From contig NZ_RKHR01000003.1 of NCBI RefSeq assembly GCF_003752585.1, positions 248,001-312,000 on the forward strand: 64,000 nt of DNA, written 5' to 3'. Of the stretch, positions 41,565-51,073 are shown one piece after another. How positions within the stretch are numbered: position 1 is the stretch's first letter; every line of letters starts with the position of its first letter. The notes under the pieces are model-generated. The model had not been told where the DNA came from and searched no databases. It was given only the letters and a program-made list of their open reading frames with translations. This DNA is from Sinobacterium caligoides. GTDB lineage: Bacteria; Pseudomonadota; Gammaproteobacteria; Pseudomonadales; Sinobacteriaceae. The translations under genes and the position numbers were made by a program.

Positions 41565-41953
41565 CACATTCCTGCCCACTTTCATCCAATAGCAAATTTT
41601 TTATTATTAGTAGCTATCCTGATGCTTCAAGGTGTCATTCTTGATCAACTTACAGCACCATCGTGCCACCGAATAGCCCTTTATTATCACTCTACACTAG
41701 CCTAAAAGCCTAATAAAGTCGTTAGCATTGAGGAGTATAGCTTTTTTCGCCTCTAACAGCAGTGCCTTTCAATAAAAGACAACGAGAAATAACCTCGGGC
41801 AGCCCATACCTACCTGCTTTTATAAGCTCCCCCCCCCTCTGCGTCGGGCTCTGGCATTGCTTTTCAAAAGACCAGCCTCTTTGCTATATTGAAACTATTA
41901 CAGCGACATTGCTGTCTATCCCCGATACTATAACTGTTTGTACCGAGCCCTTT
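41565..41953. other. Intergenic region upstream of the lipocalin-like lipoprotein
   Basis: These 389 bases contain a C9 tract at 41829-41837. An open frame runs through the tract in phase with the lipoprotein, but its N-terminus does not look coding. Confidence 0.45.
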
Positions 41954-42589
41954 ATGATCCGCATTACTATATTCTCCCTCATTCTCCTAATCACAGCTTG
42001 CAGCAGCCAGCCAATGAAGCCAAAGGATATTACCGGACTATGGCTTAAAGCCAGTAAAAACGGTGAGCCTGAAGGGTTCTATCTCGGGCCTCAGGGAGAC
42101 TTACAGCTATACAATATTTTTAGCTGGCTTGGCGAGAGTTGGGGTATCGAAGGGAAATCATTGCTTTGGCTCACAGCCACCGAACAAGTCCCCTCACCAG
42201 AGCTCAGCGAGCTCCATTATTCACTAAAAGGGGATAACCTAATCATTTCAGAAGGCTCCTACTTTAATGGTGAGTATCAACGGGCTGCAGTACAGATCCT
42301 TTGCGGGAGTGTAAATATATTGCAGCAAGCCGATGACCAACAGCTCTCTATCACACTCATCCAAGAAGACAAAAAAAGCACGATCAATCAAAAGCTTATA
42401 TCAAGAAAAGTTATTGCCAACCCGGAGACAGCAACCCCTTTCACGCTTGCCATCGCTTCTGACCTAATCAATGACAAACAACCCTATCGATTACTTCTCG
42501 TCCTAAGTGATGGACGTACGATTATCAGTCGTCAAAGTATTGAGTACACAAAACTACCGGGGCAATGTGTCGCACCAATCGACCTCTAG
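41954..42589 (+). CDS. Lipocalin-like lipoprotein of unknown function
   Basis: This 211-residue protein starts at 41954, where MIRITIFSLILLITAC forms a compact lipoprotein signal with a lipobox Cys. The longer frame to 41762 lacks a signal. The segment DITGLWLKASKNGEPEGFYLGPQGDLQLYNI, then SWGIEGKSLLWLTAT, resembles lipocalin-like lipoproteins. The C-terminal region has further beta strands. Its ligand is unknown. It converges with yaeQ. Confidence 0.7.
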   Translation: MIRITIFSLILLITACSSQPMKPKDITGLWLKASKNGEPEGFYLGPQGDLQLYNIFSWLGESWGIEGKSLLWLTATEQVPSPELSELHYSLKGDNLIISEGSYFNGEYQRAAVQILCGSVNILQQADDQQLSITLIQEDKKSTINQKLISRKVIANPETATPFTLAIASDLINDKQPYRLLLVLSDGRTIISRQSIEYTKLPGQCVAPIDL

Positions 42590-42608
42590 CCTCGATAAAA
42601 GAACTAAC

Positions 42609-43154
42609 TCACCCTATCTCGAGGCTATCCATCTTCTCTAACAAAAACTCAGCCTCGAGATCTCCTGTCAACATAATCGTGTCATCAGTCACTAATAAAC
42701 CGATCTTCATTTGTCGTTTAATCCCCCCAGTCAAAGTCTTCAGTAAGGCCTCAGGTAGCAAGTAATATTCACACTTATCTAGTACTGACAATTCAGCCCC
42801 ATGCTTTGCCCACCATACCCGCGACGACTCTTGATAGGAATAGTTCGCATAAGTGTCTGACTTCCCCCTCAACCACATCATCCGATCAACGGATGGACTT
42901 CCCACCTCTATCCACAACTTAACCTCGCCAGTATCATCTTTCAGCCATAACGGCGCATCATCGACCTCCGACAACCCTCGACCAAAGGTTAATTTCTCAT
43001 CGGCGTTAAGGCCAAATACAATAATTCTTGTTAACATGCGCAATAGAGATTCAGAGGGGTGACATGCAACAGATAAATGATGCTCAGCATAGTAGTGCCG
43101 GTTCATATCGGATACTTGTAATTGAATTTTGTAGACCGTAGATTTAAGCGCCAT
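42609..43154 (-). CDS. yaeQ: YaeQ family protein
   Basis: This 181-residue cytoplasmic protein matches E. coli YaeQ through MALKSTVYKIQLQVSDMNRHYY, ACHPSESLLRMLTRIIVFGLNADEKLTFGRGLS and LWIEVGSP. The PD-(D/E)XK-like nuclease-fold proposal for YaeQ is known only as a prediction. It diverges from the SRPBCC gene at 43185 with a 30-base gap, so the promoters must overlap the coding sequences. Confidence 0.93.
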   Translation of the reverse strand: MALKSTVYKIQLQVSDMNRHYYAEHHLSVACHPSESLLRMLTRIIVFGLNADEKLTFGRGLSEVDDAPLWLKDDTGEVKLWIEVGSPSVDRMMWLRGKSDTYANYSYQESSRVWWAKHGAELSVLDKCEYYLLPEALLKTLTGGIKRQMKIGLLVTDDTIMLTGDLEAEFLLEKMDSLEIG

Positions 43155-43184
43155 TCACTGCTCACAGAGTTGCTATCAGTTAAA

Positions 43185-43634
43185 ATGCCCATATTAACAC
43201 TAAGCGAGACAAGAATAATCAATGCCACTCCCACCCAGGTGTTTCAGACCGTCATCGGTATCGATCATTATCATCGCTGGAACCCTTGGCTCAAAGAGGC
43301 GAAAGGCTCCGTCAAACCTGGGGATAGCGTAAGAGTCAAAGTCGATCTTGGCCGAGACAAGCTGGAGGAGTATAACCATACAATCCTAGCTTACAAAACG
43401 GACAAATACTTTGCTTGGGAAGACAAGGGCTGGTTCACCTTTCTAACCAAGGGCTCACGTCATCGCTACTTTTCACTGACAGAGGAAGGCGCGACTCATT
43501 ACAGAGTTGAGCTAAACCTCTCAGGTCTATTTGCAGGCCTTGCTCAGCGTAAGTTTGGCGCTGCTTTGTCGAAGGGGCTAGCCGCCGAAGCAGACGCCCT
43601 CAAGAACTATTGCGAAGCAATGACGAGCAATTAA
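43185..43634 (+). CDS. SRPBCC (START-like) domain protein
   Basis: This 149-residue cytoplasmic protein has the fold signature INATPTQVFQTVIGIDHYHRWNPWLKEAKGSVKPGD at the N-terminus and a long C-terminal helix (GLAAEADALKNYCEAM). The start at 43185 keeps it clear of yaeQ. A longer frame to 43122 would overlap yaeQ. SRPBCC proteins bind hydrophobic ligands in a deep pocket; this ligand is unknown. Confidence 0.8.
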   Translation: MPILTLSETRIINATPTQVFQTVIGIDHYHRWNPWLKEAKGSVKPGDSVRVKVDLGRDKLEEYNHTILAYKTDKYFAWEDKGWFTFLTKGSRHRYFSLTEEGATHYRVELNLSGLFAGLAQRKFGAALSKGLAAEADALKNYCEAMTSN

Positions 43635-43933
43635 TTTCCTTTTTAACTCACCACCTCCTTCGTCGCCGCAACAGATAAACTACGGTCAAATAACCTCCCT
43701 CTCAACAGCAATTCTGATAACGAGAGCACGATGAGTCCCAGTGCCCCCCACACTGATAGCCACTCCCTATTAGAGGTCGGCACGAATAGCAACCATAAAA
43801 AATCCGTACTTTACTCCTGGTCACTCTTAACGATTACACTCGTGGAAAAAGACACTACGCTGCAGAACAAGTAATTCATTGATGAGTCAATACCACTAAC
43901 ATTACCCCCCCCTTTAAAAAGTGGTGTGAAACA
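43635..43933. other. Gap before the DODA-type dioxygenase gene
   Basis: These 299 bases include a C8 run at 43905-43912, about 22 bases before the ATG. A 47-codon frame at 43731-43874 is not supported by any ribosome site or homology I recognise. Confidence 0.4.
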
Positions 43934-44713
43934 ATGACTAACTCTAAATATCCTTTGTTATTCTTAGCTCACGGCAGCCCAATGAACGCAATCGAGGACA
44001 ACCCATTTAGCAGGGATTGGCATAAACTCTATATTGGCACTCCTTCACCTAAAGCCGTAATCGTCATTTCTGCACACTGGGAGAGCAACGGCACTTATAT
44101 CACCCACCACAGAAGCCCTCCAACACTGCACGATTTTAGCGGTTTCCCCGCTCAACTAAACCAACTACGGTACGCCTGTCCCGGTGCACCGATACTCGCC
44201 GAAGAGGTACACCGACGGGTGCCCTCTATTCAGCTCGATCAGCAGCGGGGTTTAGATCATGGTTGTTGGTCTCTCATGAATCAACTTTTTCCTCGCGCCA
44301 ACATACCCACCTTACAGATTAGTTTAAACCGTAAACTTAGCCCACAACAACACTGGGACTTAGCAAAACAGCTTAAATGGCTTAGACAAGAAGAGGTGTT
44401 AATTTTATGCTCAGGCAATATAGTACACAATATAGCCGCTTGGCAGGCTTGGATGAGCGGAAATATAAATGATGTTACTTGGGCGGGTAGCTTTGACAAA
44501 ACGATATACAACGCCCTTAAAAATAGCGATACGTCATCACTCATACACTACTCAGAACACTACGGCAGCGAGCTTTCTGTGCCAACTGCAGAACATTATT
44601 TACCACTAATATATGCTGACGCAATACGTGACAAGAAAGACCCGCTTATTAGCTCTACCCCCTCTATCAATAGCTTCGAGGCCAGTTGCAGTCGATCAAT
44701 CCGATTTGGCTAA
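43934..44713 (+). CDS. ygiD: DODA-type extradiol ring-cleavage dioxygenase (YgiD-like)
   Basis: This 259-residue LigB-superfamily protein resembles YgiD, a 4,5-DOPA extradiol dioxygenase. The metal-binding histidines are in LFLAHGSPMN (His near 13), ISAHWES, and LDHGCWSLM near 118. The C-terminal AEHYLPL also fits. The native substrate is uncertain. No other aromatic-degradation gene is adjacent. Confidence 0.9.
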   Translation: MTNSKYPLLFLAHGSPMNAIEDNPFSRDWHKLYIGTPSPKAVIVISAHWESNGTYITHHRSPPTLHDFSGFPAQLNQLRYACPGAPILAEEVHRRVPSIQLDQQRGLDHGCWSLMNQLFPRANIPTLQISLNRKLSPQQHWDLAKQLKWLRQEEVLILCSGNIVHNIAAWQAWMSGNINDVTWAGSFDKTIYNALKNSDTSSLIHYSEHYGSELSVPTAEHYLPLIYADAIRDKKDPLISSTPSINSFEASCSRSIRFG

Positions 44714-44716
44714 ATT

Positions 44717-46951
44717 TTAATTAAGGTTATCGTTAAGCATAGCAATTAAATCCACTGCCCCTCCCCCTGCACACTTTGCTCGCACCCGCTCCGAGCAAAG
44801 AAGCGCCATCGCCTGTTCCTCGCTCATAGGGCGATTAAATAAGTAACCTTGCTGCACACCACAACCTAGACTAGCAAGAAAGCCAGATTGCTGCTCTGTT
44901 TCAACCCCTTCCGCTACTAAACTACAATCCAAGTCTTTGGCCAAACTAATAATCGACTTAATAATATGCTCACTACGACTCGAGCGATAAATGTTTTTGA
45001 CGAAGCTGCGATCTATTTTCACCTCATCTACCGGTAAACTTTGCAAATATGACAACGACGAATAACCTGTACCAAAATCATCGATGGCTACTAAGACGCC
45101 CTGGTTATGCAAAGACTGCAACGCCTCCCTTACCGGTAAATGCTTGTCGATTAGGAGGCGCTCCGTCACCTCGAGTGTGAGACAATTTGCTGGCAGCTCT
45201 GTCAACTGGAGCAGCTCACTCACATCCTTCAATAACTGAGGGCGACCAAACTCAGCTGCTGAGATATTCACTGAAATCCTAATCGGCCGCCGCACCCGCT
45301 CAATCCACCGCTGGCAAGCAATGCAAGCCTGTTCCAATACCCAACGATCGATTGCCTTTAACATACCGTTAGACTCGGCCAAAGGAATAAATTGATCCGG
45401 CATTACTAAGGTCCCATCACACCTTAACCAACGAACTAATGCCTCAAACCCTACCACCCGCCCAGTCAAGACATCCACCTGAGGCTGATAGCGCAAAGTG
45501 AGCTCATTATTCTCTATAGCAGATCTCAGCAGATTAAGCTGCACTAACTCCTCTGCCATATGGTGCTGTAGACCACTGACGTAATACCGATACACATTAC
45601 CGCCTGAACTTTTAGCCTGACTCAATGCTAAACCTGCATTATTTAACAACTCACTGCTATCTCTACTTGAATTTGGATAGTCTGTAATACCTATACTAGC
45701 GCTTATATAGACTGTGTTTCCTTTTATAATATAAGGCTCTGCTAGCGAAAGTAAAAGTAATGAAGCCAGCTCACCGCTATCAGCTATAGAATCGATATTC
45801 CCATGCAGAATGACAAATTCATCTCCACCAAAACGCCCGCAATTTTCACCTACAATGCCTACAATTCTCCCCGCAACTAGTTCGAGCAATAGGTCTCCAC
45901 ATTCATGCCCAAAGCTATCATTCACTTGCTTAAAACGGTCTAATCCGACAAACAACAGACTAAATTGCTGATGATGACGAGCAGAAAACTGAATCTGGCT
46001 CGATAAGACACGATCAAAAGCACTGCGACTCATCGTTCCTGTTAACGGGTCTTTCTCTAATATACGACGCAGCTTTTTCTCAGCAGAGCTCTTTTCTGCC
46101 AGTTCATGCAGGGTGACGACAACGCCCACACATTCCCCCTCATGCAACATCGGGGTCACCAAGCACTCCGTTCTCCAGCAGCGCTCTGAACCATGCCAGT
46201 GAACAGCTATCTCAAAATCAACAACTACCTTCGCCAACACACAATCAGTATAGAAACACGTATCACGCCACTTGCTAGCATAATTACCGGCCAAATCTAC
46301 CGGAATAAAATCGATCATCAACCTGCCAATCAAGCCATCACTATCGCTCATCAGCATCTGACAAGCCGAGTTATTAACAAACGTAATCCTCCCCTCAAGG
46401 TCAGCGGCGAGAAGAGGCTCTGCAACAGCCTGCAGTAACAGCTTATTATCATTTTTAAGCCGGCGTTCCCCTTCTTCAACCAACTGATTTTCAAAGCGTA
46501 GGCGCTCTATGCTTCGCTCATATTGAAACAATGAATAATACAACGAGAGTTTTATTTCTAACTGCTTAGAGGTAAGCGGGAGTATAACCTCATCAAACGG
46601 CCATCCTATATTACCTGTAGGCTGCTCGGAACCATTGTTCGAACACAGCACAACAGGTGGCGGAGCCGCTTGCCTCGACACTAGAGCAAGGAGGCCCTCC
46701 AACACACTCATCTGCTCCGTATCTGCCAATAGTAAAAAAATATTACCCTCGGCCAGAGCTTGACGCGCCTCGTCAAGATTAGAGGCGCAAACTAACAACA
46801 CCCCAGGTTCCTGTAAGATAGAACGGCAAAGGTCAATCAAAGTTTGATTTCGGCATAATAACAAAAGCTGTGTCGTCGCTTGCTCACACAGCCCAATCAA
46901 TTTAGGCCTAAGCAACAACAGACGTCCTGTCCTATTTATTGAGCCGTCCAA
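44717..46951 (-). CDS. PAS-GGDEF-EAL cyclic-di-GMP signalling protein
   Basis: This 744-residue protein has an N-terminal degenerate receiver-like domain (about 25-145), then a coiled helix and a PAS domain (about 170-290). A GGDEF domain with intact RFGGDEFVIL (about 375) and an EAL domain with FEALVRW, NISAAEF, EVTERLL and DDFGTGYSSL complete it. Both output domains therefore keep catalytic motifs, and there is no inhibitory RxxD site. It can make or degrade c-di-GMP. The start is a TTG with GGGAG about 10 bases upstream. It diverges from the MTHFR-like gene. Confidence 0.93.
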   Translation of the reverse strand: MDGSINRTGRLLLLRPKLIGLCEQATTQLLLLCRNQTLIDLCRSILQEPGVLLVCASNLDEARQALAEGNIFLLLADTEQMSVLEGLLALVSRQAAPPPVVLCSNNGSEQPTGNIGWPFDEVILPLTSKQLEIKLSLYYSLFQYERSIERLRFENQLVEEGERRLKNDNKLLLQAVAEPLLAADLEGRITFVNNSACQMLMSDSDGLIGRLMIDFIPVDLAGNYASKWRDTCFYTDCVLAKVVVDFEIAVHWHGSERCWRTECLVTPMLHEGECVGVVVTLHELAEKSSAEKKLRRILEKDPLTGTMSRSAFDRVLSSQIQFSARHHQQFSLLFVGLDRFKQVNDSFGHECGDLLLELVAGRIVGIVGENCGRFGGDEFVILHGNIDSIADSGELASLLLLSLAEPYIIKGNTVYISASIGITDYPNSSRDSSELLNNAGLALSQAKSSGGNVYRYYVSGLQHHMAEELVQLNLLRSAIENNELTLRYQPQVDVLTGRVVGFEALVRWLRCDGTLVMPDQFIPLAESNGMLKAIDRWVLEQACIACQRWIERVRRPIRISVNISAAEFGRPQLLKDVSELLQLTELPANCLTLEVTERLLIDKHLPVREALQSLHNQGVLVAIDDFGTGYSSLSYLQSLPVDEVKIDRSFVKNIYRSSRSEHIIKSIISLAKDLDCSLVAEGVETEQQSGFLASLGCGVQQGYLFNRPMSEEQAMALLCSERVRAKCAGGGAVDLIAMLNDNLN

Positions 46952-47130
46952 AGCGATTACACTCCCAAGCCATTAACTACTTACGTCTCGCTCTAGTATG
47001 TGCAAGCTAACACCACAACAACAATGCAGCCGAGTAAAGCTTTAAGCCAGAGGCGAAGAGCACTACAATCAACTGTAGACCAGTTCTTAAACAATAAACC
47101 TTTTAAAATCTAATTAGTGCGGTATCTATT

Positions 47131-47880
47131 ATGAGCAACAACAGTACGCGGATCTCCATCGAAATCGTCGCCAGGGACAACAACAGTCTCGAAAATGAAC
47201 TCGACGTACTGACGAGCAGCTTTAATAAAGTCGATACCATTAACATCCCGGATCTAATGCGTTTTGAACTGCGCAGCTGGGATGCTTGTAGCGCTGCAAA
47301 GCTGGCCATACCCCACTGCATTCCACACCTCCGTGCTATAGACTTTGACCTGATTAATCACCCTGACAACATCGCCGCAGCTGTCGCCGACATGGATGAA
47401 CTACTCATTGTTACGGGCGATAAACCACAAGACTTAGGTCGCTCCATCTACCCCACAACCAGCTGTCAACTCATCCAATACATAAAGCAACACTGGCCAG
47501 AGAAAAAAGTATTTGCCGCGCTAGACCCCTATCGCCAAAGCTTCAGCCAAGAACTACTCTACTGCCAGCAGAAGATTTCTTCGGGGGCTGATGGATTCTT
47601 TACCCAGCCTTTTTTCGACATTCGCCTCATGTCTCTCTATGCCGAGATAATGCCTAAAACTATTATATATTGGGGTGTTAGCCCCGTTTTGGGGGAGCGA
47701 TCAAAGGCCTATTGGCAGACTAGAAACAACGCTATATTCCCTAATGACTTCGAACCAAGCATGCAATGGAACAGAGAATTTGCCAGACAGGCACTAGCAT
47801 TTGTTAGAAGTAGAGGACAGAATATCTACTTCATGCCGATTAGGGCCGACCTAAAAGAATACTTACAGGGCATCATTTAA
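47131..47880 (+). CDS. Short methylenetetrahydrofolate-reductase-like protein
   Basis: This 249-residue TIM-barrel protein resembles MTHFR (MetF). The signature is ISSGADGFFTQPFFDIRLM (about 150-170), preceded by DELLIVTGDKP and IPHLRAIDFD. Normal MetF is about 290 residues and starts with a SFEFFPPKT-like strand. Here the N-terminus is SIEIVARDNNSLEN. It may be a paralogue acting on folate or another pterin, and the flavin site is not proven. It precedes ytfJ but is spaced by 71 bases. Confidence 0.7.
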   Translation: MSNNSTRISIEIVARDNNSLENELDVLTSSFNKVDTINIPDLMRFELRSWDACSAAKLAIPHCIPHLRAIDFDLINHPDNIAAAVADMDELLIVTGDKPQDLGRSIYPTTSCQLIQYIKQHWPEKKVFAALDPYRQSFSQELLYCQQKISSGADGFFTQPFFDIRLMSLYAEIMPKTIIYWGVSPVLGERSKAYWQTRNNAIFPNDFEPSMQWNREFARQALAFVRSRGQNIYFMPIRADLKEYLQGII

Positions 47881-47951
47881 CGACAGCCCTCGACGTTGCT
47901 GGCAACACGGATGTTCATTTGCTGCCATTAGCCATATTAGGAAATAACATT

Positions 47952-48503
47952 ATGATAAAAAAGATAATACTTAACCTGACCCTTGCTAGCCTCAGTTTCA
48001 GTTCTCTTGCTCTAGAGGTCAACCAGCCTTTACCCAACACAGAAATCGCCAACAAAGGAGAAATTACTCTCGATGGTGACAATACTCAATACGCAGGCTG
48101 GAAAAGCACAGCGCTGGATAATGGCAAGGTTAATGTCGTCATGTACCTTGCTGGACGCATGGCTTCAGATAAAATGATCAGACCTTTCACCGATGCCTTA
48201 GAGCTCGAGGCCATTCCGCTCGATGTACTGCACAGCACAACCATTATCAACTTAGATGACACGCTATGGGGTACTAGTGGTTTCGTTATGTCTGAGGTCA
48301 AATCCAACAAGAAAAAGCACCCCGAAGTGACCTTCATCCTCGATGGCAATGGCAAAACACGTCAGCACTGGCAACTAGATGAAAAGAGCGCTGCCATTAT
48401 TATCTTAGATAAAAAAGGTCAAATTGCTTATCTCAAACAAGGGGCCTTTGATGAGGCCGAGGCCTCAATAGCCATCAAGAAATTAAAAGACACACTGAAA
48501 TAG
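47952..48503 (+). CDS. ytfJ: Periplasmic YtfJ family protein
   Basis: This 183-residue protein matches YtfJ. It has a signal peptide (residues 1-19, ending SLALE), then NVVMYLAGRMASDKMIRPFTDAL and the thioredoxin-like ending LDKKGQIAYLKQGAFDEAE. The start at 47952 follows AGGAA by about eight bases, and the earlier frame is rejected. The function is unknown. Confidence 0.9.
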   Translation: MIKKIILNLTLASLSFSSLALEVNQPLPNTEIANKGEITLDGDNTQYAGWKSTALDNGKVNVVMYLAGRMASDKMIRPFTDALELEAIPLDVLHSTTIINLDDTLWGTSGFVMSEVKSNKKKHPEVTFILDGNGKTRQHWQLDEKSAAIIILDKKGQIAYLKQGAFDEAEASIAIKKLKDTLK

Positions 48504-48656
48504 TTCATGGTCACAACCACACGTTTTATACGCCCGTCACTCTGGCGGGTGAATTCATTATAATATCAATATTTTTTTCTTGCTCTCCTACTCTCTGGAC
48601 AGCAAAGTAGTCCGATATAAAACTAATGATGGTTCACCATATAAAGGATATCCGCT

Positions 48657-50306
48657 ATGTCGCAAGAATATGACTATATCATTGTCGGCGCTGGCTCCGC
48701 CGGTTGCGCCCTCGCCAACAGGCTATCGGCAAACATCGACAATCGAGTCCTGTTACTTGAGGCTGGAGGTAAAGACCGCAGTCCTATGATTAGTATGCCT
48801 TTAGGGTTTGCCTTTCTAATGAAAGACCCTGCTAATAATTGGTGCTATCTCAGTGACCCCGAGCCGGAGATGCATCAGCGCCAGATGGAGCAGCCACGCG
48901 GTAAAGTCTTAGGTGGCTCAAGTTCTATCAATGGCATGGTCTATATTCGCGGTCATCGCAATGACTACAACAACTGGGCTAACAATGGCTGCGTTGGCTG
49001 GAGTTATGACGACGTTCTGCCTTATTTCAAGCGTAGCGAGCATAATGTCAACGGTGCTAACGAGTACCATGGCAGCGGCGGCCCTCTCTGGGTCGACAAC
49101 CCCGTCAATAAATACCCTCTAGGTGAACTCTACATCAAAGCCGGCATGGCTGTCGGTATGGGTTATACCGAAGATTTCAACGGTGCCACGCTTGAGGGCA
49201 TGGGTAGATACCAAGTCAACATAAAAAACGGTAAGCGACAAAGTACCGCTGCGACCTACCTGAAGCAAGCTAAAGGGCGCTCTAACTTAACCGTTATCAC
49301 TCATGCTTTAACAGATAAAATTGTCTTTACTGGCAAGCGCGCCAGCGCTGTCAACTACACCGTTAAAGGCAAAGGATTCAACGCCAGTGCACGCAAAGAA
49401 ATCATTCTATGCAGCGGCACGATTAACTCGCCACAGTTACTTGAGTTATCCGGAATCGGCAATAGCCAATTGCTAAAGCGCCACGGCATCAGTCCTGTTT
49501 ATCATAGCCCTGGTGTCGGTGAAAATATGCAGGATCACCTAACTGTTAATATCGAGCAGAAACTAAAAGATGTCGTTACTTTTTACGAAGAGACAAGGCC
49601 CCTGGCCTTCATCAAAAACCTATTTAGCTACTTCATTAAAGGCCGCGGGCTGTTTGCTCACCCGGCCTCTGAGGTCGGTGCCTTTTTTAAGACCGACGAA
49701 AATAAACCACACGCCAACGCACAAATCCACTTTGCACCTGCCGCCAGCGAGAAAGACAAGAAAGGCAACTTAATCACCGTCCCCGGCACAACTGCGACCG
49801 TCTGCATCACTCAACCATCAAGTGTTGGGTCGGTGCATATTCGTGACCACAAGCCTACAACCTACCCTAGCATTAAGTTTAATTATCTACAGACAGAGCA
49901 GGATCGCACCGACATCGTCGCGGCAATAAAGCGGGCTCGTGAAATATTCCTTTCCCCCGTACTTGACGCCCACCGCGAAGAGGAGATTCTACCAGGAGCC
50001 CAGTGCGACAGCGACGAAGATATCCTGGAGTACGCGCGCAGCGCCGGCAATTCGGTCTACCACCCTGTAGGGACCTGCAAAATGGGGGTCGATGAAATGG
50101 CTGTTGTCGACCCTGAGCTACGAGTATACGGTGTCGAGGGATTACGCGTCGCCGATGCCTCTATCATGCCTCACATATTGTCCGGCAACACCAATGCTAC
50201 ATGCGTAATGATCGCCGAGAAATGTGCCGACTTCATATTAAAGCCCAACAATAGCCGCAGCCCATTAGACTATAGGGTCACTACAGAATGTCACGAGCCT
50301 GCCTAG
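48657..50306 (+). CDS. GMC-family FAD oxidoreductase (choline dehydrogenase-like)
   Basis: This 549-residue flavoprotein has the FAD motif YIIVGAGSAGCALANRLS (about 7-24), the GMC signature GGSSSINGMVYIRG, and the second GMC signature with SGTINSPQLLELSGIG. The catalytic His region is YHPVGTCKMG. It resembles BetA and alkanol dehydrogenases, so the alcohol substrate cannot be fixed. AAGGAT precedes the ATG. It is not adjacent to betB or betI. Confidence 0.9.
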   Translation: MSQEYDYIIVGAGSAGCALANRLSANIDNRVLLLEAGGKDRSPMISMPLGFAFLMKDPANNWCYLSDPEPEMHQRQMEQPRGKVLGGSSSINGMVYIRGHRNDYNNWANNGCVGWSYDDVLPYFKRSEHNVNGANEYHGSGGPLWVDNPVNKYPLGELYIKAGMAVGMGYTEDFNGATLEGMGRYQVNIKNGKRQSTAATYLKQAKGRSNLTVITHALTDKIVFTGKRASAVNYTVKGKGFNASARKEIILCSGTINSPQLLELSGIGNSQLLKRHGISPVYHSPGVGENMQDHLTVNIEQKLKDVVTFYEETRPLAFIKNLFSYFIKGRGLFAHPASEVGAFFKTDENKPHANAQIHFAPAASEKDKKGNLITVPGTTATVCITQPSSVGSVHIRDHKPTTYPSIKFNYLQTEQDRTDIVAAIKRAREIFLSPVLDAHREEEILPGAQCDSDEDILEYARSAGNSVYHPVGTCKMGVDEMAVVDPELRVYGVEGLRVADASIMPHILSGNTNATCVMIAEKCADFILKPNNSRSPLDYRVTTECHEPA

Positions 50307-50313
50307 CAGGCAA

Positions 50314-50342
50314 AGCCTCGCGCCCTAACGATGCGCGAGGCT
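50314..50342 (+). terminator. Strong GC-rich stem-loop after the GMC gene
   Basis: AGCCTCGCGC pairs perfectly with GCGCGAGGCT over a nine-base loop, eight bases after the stop codon. There is no T tract, so it may be a Rho-coupled or RNA-stability hairpin. Confidence 0.5.
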
Positions 50343-50447
50343 CCCGTTCGAACCTCTATCACTGTACACATCATCTTTGCTGCGTATGATAAGCGCTCCT
50401 CTTATCATCTGTTTTTCACATAAACCGGCAGGGAGTAACTCTGCGTC

Positions 50448-50963
50448 ATGCTTGATCACAGCATTGCACCACAACCCACCTGCGACTTTGGCGATAAAAC
50501 GGCCGATATTCGTCTCTACATCGCCAATGCGCCAAAAATTGACCTCTGTAAAGATGGCCATTCACTAAGGGCTATATCTCCTAACGAGATTACCAACATC
50601 GTCAGCTTGACGGGCAATCATTGGCGAAAGATTTTCAATATATATGCCAAACTACTTTATCAACTCGATAGCCAACACTTTGATAGCTGGCAAGATTTAC
50701 GTGAAAGACAACTATTACAGCAGGGCAGTCGCCAGCAGTTATTCTGCGCGCATAAAAAGCTGCAGCCATATGCCAAGCTAGAAATTGTCTGCGGTAAACA
50801 GTACGCTCGGCAGCTCATCGATGACGCACAGCTGAACTGGCTAGACAATGATTTCGCCCAGCACAAACAACGCCCACTCATCGTCACCCCCTACTTCGAT
50901 TACAGGCAGCTCAGCAACACTAAAATTGAGTACTTGAGCCAGCTAATAAGTATCTCCGGATAA
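50448..50963 (+). CDS. Conserved hypothetical protein, possibly the DUF6942 family
   Basis: This 171-residue soluble protein has the conserved-looking segment NEITNIVSLTGNHWRKIFNIYAKLLY near 48-73. That segment suggests the DUF6942 family to me, but I am only moderately sure. Charged helices follow (WQDLRERQLLQQGSRQQLF), then AKLEIVCGKQYAR. GGGAG precedes the ATG by 11 bases. It lies between the GMC gene and dusA on the same strand, with no signal peptide and no known function. Confidence 0.6.
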   Translation: MLDHSIAPQPTCDFGDKTADIRLYIANAPKIDLCKDGHSLRAISPNEITNIVSLTGNHWRKIFNIYAKLLYQLDSQHFDSWQDLRERQLLQQGSRQQLFCAHKKLQPYAKLEIVCGKQYARQLIDDAQLNWLDNDFAQHKQRPLIVTPYFDYRQLSNTKIEYLSQLISISG

Positions 50964-51073
50964 TATTAGCCACGACACTCATTAGTGCAGTCACACGCAG
51001 ATTACGTTAAAATCCGCCGCCATGCTTCTATCACCAGCCAACCTTACTCCCTGCGAAAGGCCCTACACGACTC

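Noticed and set aside
43122-43184. N-terminal extension of the SRPBCC gene overlapping yaeQ
   Set aside because: The start at 43185 gives a normal domain and no overlap.
43731-43874. 47-codon frame in the gap before the DODA-type gene
   Set aside because: Short, no signal or ribosome site, and no known family.
50341-50360. GTTCGAAC resembling a tRNA T-loop
   Set aside because: The flanking bases do not pair as a T-arm and there is no D-arm or anticodon arm.
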